From assembly GCF_964355755.1 (NCBI RefSeq), contig NC_092672.1, positions 6,510,001 through 6,574,000 on the forward strand: a stretch of 64,000 nt of DNA, written 5' to 3'. The notes beneath the pieces were generated by a model. The model was given only the letters and a program-made list of their open reading frames with translations, searched no databases and was not told the DNA's origin. Source of the DNA: Antedon mediterranea. Lineage: Eukaryota; Echinodermata; Crinoidea; Comatulida; Antedonidae. Shown here one piece after another: positions 49,248-61,200 of this stretch; the first letter of the stretch is position 1; the number at the start of each line of letters is the position of its first letter. The position numbers were made by a program, and so were the translations under genes.

Positions 49248-52200
49248 TTAATCTGTGTTTAGCACCAGGCAAACTCCCTGCAATATCCAGTGTGACGTAT
49301 GCTCGGATGTAGCTAAATCTGCTTCAAACACCAGGCCAACACCCATAGCATTACGTCGCTGTGATGTTGTATACACTGGTGTTCTAAATGTATTCTGGAA
49401 AATAATAAAATTAAAGTGGTAACCGTGACAATATGGACTATAAATTGTGAAAATTATCTGTGATATTCAAATAAACCTAAAACACATTGATCCACAATAT
49501 ATACTGTAATACACACACACACACACATAGACAGATAACTTTAGATAGCTATCAGATTGCTACGATAGAGCTTTTTACTTTGTTGCGTACCTGTAGTTTA
49601 AGTCTATGAGCTTCAATCGGGATAACTTTCAGTATTGGAAGTTGCTCAATCAGCTGCTTAGGATGAGGGCGCTGTAAGCAACTATCCTCTCGATTCCATG
49701 CGGCACCCTCTAGATAAAGCCCTGACACAAAGCACCCTAAAAAATTAAGATTCAGTATTGTCAGAATAGAATAGTGGTTGTCTGCCTCTGTTCACTGGTA
49801 AGAAATACCAATGAGAGATGCACACAAGTTAGCTGTGGCTGACCAATTAATAATGTGATATGTATGAGTGCACAATAGAATGTAGAATACATTAAAAAAA
49901 TAGTATGAAGAATTTATCAAACAACTATAACTATTTACACCATTTGGTGTAACTTACCAGAATGAGCACGCTCGCTGACCTCATCAGGGGTCATGTATTG
50001 TGTAACATTAGTATAGAGCGTTGATCTATCCAGAGGCCATCCATTCTTACGACAGGTTGCCTGTACTAAGGCAGTTAAGTATGACTCAGGTATGTGAAGT
50101 CCACTCAACCACATCACAGCTGGTTCACTCTCATTCACCTTGAGAAGAGAGAAAAACAAAGAATATTTAGTTTATATTCAGGCATGAAACTTTCACTCAA
50201 TTATGTGGGCTTTGGCAAAACTGAATAGACGGTAAACAAAATTCCTTGCAGAAATACAGTCTCCACCTAATAGTCCTAACTCCTGGTTCCTCTTTTCTTA
50301 AAACTTTTTACATAAATAAATGAAATATTGGTCTTTCCAAAGTAATATCAAACACAAAAATACTGTATGTACCCATGTTGTATACTGTGCAAATCGACGT
50401 TGGAAATGCACCATCCAGTTACCAAGAGACTTGAGCGTATCAGGGGCGAGCTGCCTCCATATACCTGGAATCTGACCATTGTAAAGAGATCGTGATACAT
50501 TGTCCAAAACGTTGCTCATACCAACTTCTCCTTTTAAGGCCTAGAAAAATAAATCCCCAAATAAAATAAATGATATTAGCAGTAACAAAAACAAGAGCTA
50601 AAAGGAAAGTACAGAGAAAAGACAACAATCTATTATTATCAATTATAGCCAAACAATATTAAAGTCACAGCCTAACTATAATCTGTAGTCACCAATAAAA
50701 AAGAAACAACAAATTGCAATTACCCTTTGTAATTCAATGAGAGATTTTGACATCCTCAAGATGAGTCTATTAAAACGTTCTAACTCTTGTAAAAGAACGA
50801 CAGTTGTTGGTGAGATTTCAACGCCAAATTTCTTGCGTAACTTGTCCAAGTCAAATTGTTGAGGCAGTTTGTTCTGAATGTCCGATGCAATACCAGCAAT
50901 AAAGTCCTCTCGACTGATACCGGTTCCAGACTCGCCTGATAAAGAATATAACATTATTGCAATTAAAAAGAAATAAGAAATGTGTTCTTTAATGCTTTTT
51001 GTTTGATTGTTGTAGACTCACCTGTCTGTGGTTGCAGCTCAACCAGTTGTGACCACATGTCTCTAGCGGCGTTAGTATAGTAATTAATCTCTGCGTTGGG
51101 ATGCAGTCCAAATACTTCTGGAGTGTTAGCCAGTGGAAGTTCCTCGATTGCCACTGTAAAAGGAATTCACAAAAATAATTTTGGGTACCGGATTGTCTTT
51201 AATGTGTTAATATTTGCAACATGCTGAAATCCTTCTAGTTTTTATAATAATAAAATTTATTCGGTCACTAATGAAAAATAACCAGGAGTGAGAATAGGCA
51301 AAGTCCAAACCGGTTCTGCACTCACTCAATAACAACATGTAGTAGTATACCAATACTTAGTGTTTGAGTTTGGGCACTGCAAACCATATCTACAGTATTA
51401 CCACAGATTCAAGGCACTCCTTGGTCATAGTACAAAACAAGTCTTCTCAAATAATAAGGTCCACGTGAACTCCATGTGTCACTCTCATAAAATTACAGAG
51501 CATATTACTTACATGTGTAATTATCTTTTGGTCCAAGTTCTGGAATGTGATAATCAACTTCATCATTGTAATAGAAATGGAATGGTTGGAATGTGTCAAA
51601 GATGAAGTCACCCATATACTCATCCATGTAAGTGTTCAGGATTCGACGATCAAAGTTGTCAATGGCACGTCCACCGTACATGACCTAGTAAAACAGAAAC
51701 ACTGTAATTTAATAACTGCTTTAGTTTTACCATCATTGGTGTGTCTGGATGTATAACCTTTCGATATTCTCGACAATACTATTCTTTTTTGTATGATTTT
51801 GGGAGTACTATAGATAGATAGATGTAATGACATGAAAATGATAAATAATGTATTGATTAATCTTACCTCTCCAATCAAGTACTTAAGACTGTTCCATGGT
51901 ATCTTGGTCTCGCCTTGCTCAAAAGCTTTTGTCAGATACGTATTCAAAATCTCATGGCAGACACGGAAGTCAGACTCATTGAAATCATAAGGAACGTTCC
52001 ATCCAATCTTACCGTACTTGCGTCTCTCCTGCACCACAGCATGGAAGAACGCCAGCACAAAGATTAATGGCTTGAATGATGAGTGAGGGCAACTTTCTAA
52101 TGCATTTGCAGAAATTTTATGGTAGGTGCTTCTGAGATTCAGTTTAAGACCGTTGGGTGGTTCAGTCACAACCTTGAGAGATCTCTGGAGGATACCGATT

Positions 52201-55200
52201 GGGAAAGCTGGTGTAGGATCTGTGGTCAACCACAGACGGAAATCTGGATGTGGTTTTGCGATTCGCTCCAATGCTTTCTCAAGATCTCGAAGCCACTTGG
52301 CAAGAAGATGACAATTCTGTAACATTAACCATTGACCTCGAGCAATAGCTGTTTCCAAGAGTTGTAAAGCAACCTATAATATTCAAAATAAAAATAATCA
52401 AGCTACAATACAAGACCAATAAAGTTGATTTTAAACATCATAATATCCAATGGCCTTTTCAGCAATCATAATTTAAAGTAAAATCCATTTTGTGACAACA
52501 ACATTTTCGTCACAAACATTTATTTATTTAAACACTAGCTGGGGTGCCATACACTCACCTTTTCTTGGCCTTGACCCATGGAAAGGAACTTGAGCTTATT
52601 ACCACCAAAACCAGACCTCTCTGCCAACTTAGTGAGATCACTTGCCGGATCAGAACCAGGACTCAGGATGAAAACGATGGGAGAAAATGGTGTACTCTGG
52701 TCCCAAATGGCATCGTAACTGATAACTGGTGGAGTTACATACTTCTCGCCCATGCAAGATGTGACATAGTCTGTGATGGCACGGTAAACTCGATCTACAC
52801 GGAAGCAACGAAGGAGAAGGAGTCTCTGGAACTCATTGAGTGTGTCCTTGTACTTCCCAGGAAATGGGGCCTGTTCTGGAGCATCCAAGTCATACCACTG
52901 AAAAAGAGCAATTTTAGATAATCAGATGAATGAGGGGAAAATTTAAACAGTACTAAGACATTAGTTTCTTTGGGACATCCCTAATAAGGGGACAAAACAG
53001 GTTTTAACACTACAGCCACTTCTTTGGAATGTACCACAAACATTCATATCTCATTATTTTCCAAAATGCAAAAATAATCACCTTCTTCCAGATGTCATCA
53101 TTCTTTTCAACATCATCAGGAAGTGTTTTCAAATCATCTGCTATCTGGTACAACTGCATGATATCTTCCCAACCTTGCTCTGGCATCCATTTGTTAGGAC
53201 ACTTTCTCTTGCTCTTCTCCAGTGAGAGATTTCCTTTAATAAAGAAGTCCAGCTCCTCTTGCGGCAGCAGTCCTTCACTCTGCTGGAGTTTGATTGTCAT
53301 TTGGAAAGAGAACAGCAATTTGTGCTTCTCAAATAATCCTGAACAAAAAAGGCAAAGCAAAGGTTTGTAACTAAAGCTATGTCTACACTATCAAACTGTA
53401 AGTGATGTGCCCATATATGGACATGATGATGTCATATTACTACCATTAAGCATATCACTACCATATTTGGGCACATCACACTTTTTTTGTCACATAAAGT
53501 TTGATAGCGTAGACAGGGCTTTAGAGATATTAACTTTTGTAGAATTATAATTATTTATTATGAACAGTACTATTACTAACCTGTGCAAGCATAGTTATAT
53601 ACATTATGAGTCAATGCGTCTTTTATATTCGCCAATCGTTTCAAAAGTATCGAATCTGGTAAACTCTTCTTCAGTGAGTGTGTGAACACGTCAAGGAACG
53701 AGGCTAGCGAGTACTGGTACATGTTGTTTATGAGAGCCATTTCAGAAAGAACAAAGAACAGAATTGCACCTCGCTTTGCTGCGGGACGATAGCCATCTCG
53801 CATTTTGTCAATGTCAATGGCTGTTTTGGCTGCCAGCTTCAATTTTTCGGAAACCTGAGATAAAACAAATGTTATAGTGTTAATGACCTTGTACGTACTC
53901 CTCTTTGTGGTCTATTTCTGAAGGACTATAAAGAGATGTAGGAATTAAGCTCATTTAAACTTTGTTCCCACTAGCTACACAACGCAATTGATTTGACCAA
54001 TATTACAAGCAACGGGAATTCGAACAGTGACTTGTCATTGGTCAACTCGCTTGTGTAGCGCGTACGTCCTTGCATTGTGTCTCTAGTGGGAAGTATGCCT
54101 TAGATTTACCTTTGGGGAATTTTCATTTTGAATATGGCATACTTTGGTTCTATAGAAGGAATGCCACAAAACTAATAAGTAATAGTCATAGTCATATATA
54201 CTTTATTGTCCATTTAAAAAACAGAAATGTGATTTGAAAACTGGCAAAATACAAAAATATAAAATACAATTTACAAAAACACACACAAAAAGTTAAGAGG
54301 CTAAAAATTGTTAAAATTAGATAAAAATTATCGGTTACATTTTACCTTTGTACTCTGGAGTTATATAAGTGTATAGCATTAGGTACAAACGAGCACCTAA
54401 ACCGTTTTGTTTTGGTATTAAGTGCACGTAGTCTTATGCCAGAATTCATGAGAGCAAATTGTTTGTGAAGAGGATGTGTTTCATCATCAATGATACTTTT
54501 TACTTTTTTTAACACATTTTCTTTATACAAGGATTCAACATCAGGTAAGTGCTCTCCTACTAGTCTAATTGCTCTATTTCCTATTCGATTAAGTTTAATT
54601 TTATCTTTTTGCATTGTATTACCATAAAAACAAACATTACAAAAAAGTATTACACTGAGAATTACAGAGTTATAAAACAATTTAAGTATAGTTTTGTCAA
54701 TTTGTAGGTACTTCATTTTTCTTAAAATAAACATCCTTTGGTTGGCTTTGCATGTGGCTTTATTTACATTATTTATCCAATTTAGCTTATTGTCAATTAT
54801 ACAACCCAGATATTTGTACTCATTTACTACTTCAATCTCATTTTCATTTATAATCAGAGGTTCTAAGGGTTCTTTAATTTTCCTAAAATCAATTTGCATT
54901 TCTTTTGTTTTCTTTATGTTTAGTTTCAGGTTGTTATTGCAGCACCAGTGATAAAAATCACATCCTAGTTGTCTATAGCTTGTTTCATCATTGCCAGTAA
55001 TGTATCCAGTGATAATGTTAATGTTTCTGTAATTATCATTGCAGCAGTTTCATTGATGAAATTCTTCCTGCATATTAAACACTTACCTCGGTTGCCTTAG
55101 ATTTTGTTTCCTCCAGCGTTTGGACCAACTCTGTGTTGTCAAGCATGTTACCAGTAGATGTTGCCAACTCACGTAAAAGAGAATCTTCAAGATCTTTCAG

Positions 55201-58200
55201 GAGTCGCTTGTTGTCACTTGTTTCTTGGATCAGCCTTTCACGTTGTTCCTCTAGTTCTTTGCGTTCAAAGCCAACGATGACACTTAGCAGTTGATCTTCC
55301 AAACCCTGATTTAATATAAGAATCACAAAATAAACTATTTTCAGAGTACAGTATTTATTTTATTTCTTTTTCCCAACTCTAAATCTAACAGGAGCGAACA
55401 AACACATATATAAACAGCCTACATCATACAATTATATTACTAAATGACATTACACATGGAGAGTGTTGCTATATCTACCAAAAGAGTGTATAATGAACAG
55501 TATACTACCTTCAGTGTGACAGTGTAGTTGATGACCATAGCTTTGCCAAAGACAGCAGGGGTGTACTTGGGGTTTGCCAGCTTAGTATTCAAGTAAAGAC
55601 GGAAGTTGGGATCATAATCAACCTCTTTGTCGCCTAGCATAATGAATTCACGGCCAGCTTGTCCTAGACAAAACAGAATATTAATATTATCAATACTGTG
55701 AAATAGCTCAGAAATTTAGATGGTTTGTATGTATGGATCATGATATATAATCAGACATATGTCTGGCATTTTCTACATGTGTTTGTCATGTATTATTGAA
55801 GGTTGACTAGGGCATTCTAGAATCAAGCAAGAAAATGTTTTGATCTTCTTTAAATTTATTGTTTACCTTTAATATTCTTCTCCAATACATTATCAATGAC
55901 AGGGTCAATGTACTCATCAACATCTTGGAAGAGGAATGGGAAACCATACTTGATGGCAAGCTCTAACTGCTTCAAGAAATCAGGGTCACTGAACGTACAC
56001 ACCTATGAAAGAAAGCACATCCTTTATTCCTTGGAAATAAAAAGATTGTTTTCTAAGACATGTCATGACAATGACAGTTTTCCACAAAATATGCACAAGA
56101 AAGAGTAGGGGATTATCTTACGGAGAAATAAGTTATAATAACTTATTTCTCCATGGTCTTATCATGAATGAAACTCTGAGATTACTATTGGCCTATCATG
56201 TTAATGACAATGATTTATTATTTAAATAATTGAATAATTTTTACTTTAAGATTGTTTGGTTCTTCTTTCTTCTTGATCCAGTTGAGAGCTTGTTGCTGTG
56301 GGTCAATGCAAAGTGGGAAACGACTTGCTCTTGTTGTAAGGATACCATTCTGAATGGAAAGCTCATCTGGTGGAAGACCTTCAGAGCCCCATCTAAAGGA
56401 AGACAATTGTTTTTAAATAAAGTATTATTCTGACAGAATTAAAACAAGTCTCTATCAGCCACTAATTCTTTTATGAAAATATTTAATGTTAAAAAATAAT
56501 AAACCACTGTGAAAGACTGCCACCACACAAACTAGTTCTGTGATAATCAATTGTGGGAAATTACGAACATAATATGAAATTTGATGTCGTAATGTATTGT
56601 AAAATTTTATTTAATTTCTGGTCTCTTCAAGTCAGCGGTACTGCAGTGTAGTGCAGCTGTTAGAGCTACCCTTTTGAATAATAAATAAACCAACACAATG
56701 ATTGACTTACTTGCTAATTTCAACATCATCAGTGAGCAAAGCTTCCACCCGGAAGGGATCACTCAGCGGGATACCTCGGTTTTTCATGTCATTCAACCAT
56801 TCAACATATATTAAGTTATGTCTGAAATCCCATGTAAATGCACCAACGTAGCTGAGGAAAGCAGACGAGATGAGGCAATCACCGAGAAGGCGTACTCTAC
56901 GAAGCTTCAACTCTTCAAGATCTTTTGTCCACCTGTAAAAATAAAGATGTAAAATATATGGAAATTTAGACATATAAACTGAACTATTAAAACAAAAGGT
57001 CAAATATATAAGAATCTGTCTACATTACCAACATTTGTGAAAAAAAGAAGTATATTCACACAATGATGTCATACCTTAATGCTGATTTGATACTAAAATT
57101 ACAGATGACAATAAATATAAAGGATAGCAGAAGGAGATCTTTAAATCAACATTTTACCTAACATTCTCTGATCCTAAGCCTGAGATAAGCTTATCAGCTG
57201 CAATAAGTCGCCTCTCCATGATCTCTGCCTCTTCCTGTAGTTGCTGCTTCTCTCTCATTGCTTCTTCATACTGCTGGCTTAGGCCTAGCAATTCCCCTTC
57301 CAGTGCTCCTACCTCCTTGTTGATACGGTCAAGATCACGTTTAGCCTGATGGAATGTTTTCTCAAGTCTGGCCACCTGGTGTGAAATTTTTTAATTTAAT
57401 TTATTATTTACATTATTTATTGTATCATACGTTTTTAAAGATTTAAAATATTACAACTTGAAAATATATGAATAGCATTTTCACCTTTTCTCTCTTTGGT
57501 TTGATCTCCTTAGCAACAGCACAATAGCCCATGACAGCAGTAACAAACTTGAATAGACCTGCGCCAGCTTTTGAGATCTTGTTCATCTCATCCAGTGAAG
57601 TGTCCATCTCTTTCAAGAAGTTCCTTACAGTTTTAACCTTGAAAATTAGAGAATGAGTCATAGTAATAGAAGCAGTCTACTTCGACCTCTTTTCATCAAT
57701 CTGTTTTTAATATCTATTTCTAACATGTAAAAATTGGTGATAATGAGTGACAAATTACCAATTATAGAGGGCTTTTTAAATGTTTCATTATCAGGCTTAG
57801 TAGGTTGTGGCTGAATGTTTAAGCTAAATTATCAAGCTTTGAACCCCCTTGCACAGAGCCTTCAAATTCAAATCTATTCCTTACTTGTGTCTGGGTAATA
57901 CCATCAACATCCATCTCAGTCAGTGACTTGAGGAAGTTTGCCTCCGACATCATACCTTTGGCAGATTTCCATGAGACTTCTCGTATGCCACGAAGGACGA
58001 CAATGCATTCGCATACCACTTGTACCTGCTTAGGTGGTTTAGCAAACGCCCTGGTAATCAGAATGAGGATTCAGGATGAATACTAGATATGGTCATGTAT
58101 AGTAATGGCAAGTATTACATTAATATGCATTATGGAACGTTGTGCTAAGAGTAGATTACCTGATTTCAGTGACATCTGACTTGTCAAGGTCAGAGAGAGC

Positions 58201-61200
58201 ATTGCGAGCAGCTTCTAAAGCAGGCAAGGCCTCAGCTAAAGAATCCTCAGCATCTTTCTACAACAACAAATTTACAATTTGATTATAAAGATGTGTTTTA
58301 AAAATGTAATTGCAATGTACTTGTTTGTGAAAACCATATACAATTAATGGGACACCCTCTGGATTTAACAAAGTGGCCCTTAAGAGATGTTTACCTTAAA
58401 TAGTGTAAATCATCTTTATTTGATTCATGGAAAGTTTCTCTTTAATAGTGTCCCATAAATAGAAGAGTCCCATTATAGGGGAGAGAGTTTTCTTCCATTA
58501 TAGGGGAGAGAGTTTTCTTCCATTATAGGGTTTCTTTAATAGGAGTTTCCTGTTAATAGGGGTGTCTCACTAATAGGAATGTTCCCTGGAATAGTTGGTC
58601 TCAAAGGAAATGTTCTACTCTGAAAACGATCCATACCTTTTCAACTGAAATAACTTTTGATTGTTCCTCAATCTCTTTACTCTTTGCAATAGCTGCCTGC
58701 TTTTTCTCTGTTGCCTGCGAGGTACGCGATGAAATAACCTCCAGAAGTTTCTCGCACGCTTCGGTCTTCTCTGTAACCGCAACTTTCTGAACAGCTAGCT
58801 TTTCATTTAATTCGTTCAACTGTTCACTGGCTTCTGCTAGCTTAGCCATGCCTCCACCAAGACGATTACACTAAAAATAAACAAGAGATACACTTAATAT
58901 TGATAATGAATATTGATAATTAGTATGATGCCAATTAGTATTCATGATCATGCATACATAGGATTAGATATTTCAAGGACCATAGAATAGTAAAAGCATG
59001 TTAAACAATGCCACTACATTTTAAAGAGAATTTAACATTTACTTACTACGTTGTGGTATAAGGCCCTAAGAGAATTTAACCTTGTTTTGTGTTCAAGAGT
59101 GTATACTAGCGTCTATATCTTTATAAAATAAAAAAAAGAAAGCTTGTAATTAGTTATACCTGTGCAAGGATGTAGTCATTCTTTTCATCCAATAACCTGA
59201 GATATGTGTTGATAAAATCCAAGTAGTTCTTTGGTGTGACATAATTACTTCTACGTAGCTTTTGTAGAAACTTGACACTGGCATCTCCGACACACATGTG
59301 CACGAACACAACATGTTGTACTATGTTGTCTTGTTGATCATCTGGAATGTTCTTAACCTGAGAGCGAAGATAACACATAATTAAAATCTGAATCTATTTG
59401 AAGTATTAAAGTGTTTTTTTTTCATGTTTAACATTCAAAATTAACCCTTTTGTTTGAAGAACAGTGATAATTTAATGTAAAACTTTTAAACTAATTATAA
59501 TGCCATGGTGTGAACATTTTGTTTGTTTGTTTATTAATATTTTCCTACAAATAATTTTTTTTTGGGAAATAGACTTTAAAAATAAACAAAAAACATTGGC
59601 CACCATTAACAAATAAAACAGTCAAGAGAGTTTAGTCAATAAATAAATAAATCAGAAAAAAAGATAAAAAAAATAATATTAAATAAACATACATCATCAC
59701 TTCCCAAGAATACTGAAGCTACAGCCAGCAAAGCCTGTTCAGGCCAAGGCATGAACCAATCAATAGAACAATTATTGACCAAGCCTGGGAAGTTACGACA
59801 TCTAGTGCGGAGGACGTCTCCAACAGGAGACATAGCCAGTACAATGTGAAGGTTGTTGGTACACTGAGAGATGAAGTACTGCCAAATAGCTTCACGTGCT
59901 GGTCCAATCCCTGCTCTCTTTGCTTCATCTCTCATCTAAAAAGAAAATGGTTAGTAAAGTATTTTATAGTTTGTATATTATTAAACCAGTGGCGAGTGGG
60001 AATAGGGAAGTGTAGAAGATATATACAGAAGTACATGCCAAGGAGACAGGAGACATATGATGTTACATACATATTATTAAAACATAGGTACTGTTTATTT
60101 GGGTGATTCATTAGGCACTACAACAAAATTACTAAAGGTTGTTAGTTTAGATTGGTTTGAGTTTACCTAAAGCTCTGTCACAATGGCAGATACTGTAGTT
60201 ATAGAGGAATCTAGTCATATAAATTTGGGTATGTCCCGGACTAAGTATGTAAGTGAGTAAAGCTCTGTCTATACTATCAAAGCTTATGTGACAAAAATGT
60301 ATATGGACATGATCTCTACCATATTTGGGCACATCACAATTTTCTGTCAAACAAGTTTGATAGTGTAGACAGAGCTTAACAGAGCAGTTCAATATTTTAC
60401 CTGTCCAATAATGGCTTCTTTTTCATCATCTGGAAAAAGTGCTGGAACCATTCCAGATGTCAACATGTTGTTGATCAACTCAAGAAACCCTATAAGAAAT
60501 CAATTATTAAAAAACCTCATAAATTTATGAAAAACTTCTACACATTTTGTTAGACCAGGACTTACAAGAATGCGCCTAAACCAGGACAATGAATTAACAT
60601 GAAAGTAACTAGTGTCATTGCAAATCAGTAGCACTCTAATATAAAGTTAGTAAAATATGAAAGTTTGTAAAAACGCCTCAACCTTCTTGACCAACATACC
60701 TGTATGTGAACAAAAATACTTTACCTTCTTGAGCAACATGCTGGTCTGTGAACAAGAATACTGTTTTCTTCTTTTCAATTCCCAGTTTGTTGTACAGTAT
60801 TTTAAGATCATCCCTGAAGTTGTTCTCATCATAGCCTCTGCTAAGGGTGATTTCAAACACTTCACAGCCTGCTGTGAAGGCAGCCAACTTGGTTAAAGAC
60901 TGCTTACCACTACCACCTGGAATATGCAAATAAGTTAATCATTATATGCTAATGTCTAATATGATAATTTACAGAAACACCGGAAAAGTCTGTCTGTTAT
61001 GCTTGGAGATTTGTGAGGTATTCTTATATGGTATAAATGAACATTTTCCCTTCATTAATGGTAAATATGTGCTTTTCATAAAATGTACTTGGTTAAAGAC
61101 GGCTTACCACTACCACCTGGAATATGCAAATAAGGTAATCATTATAGGCTAATAATAATTTCCAGAAAAACCAGAAAAGATGTGTGTTATGTATTCTTAT

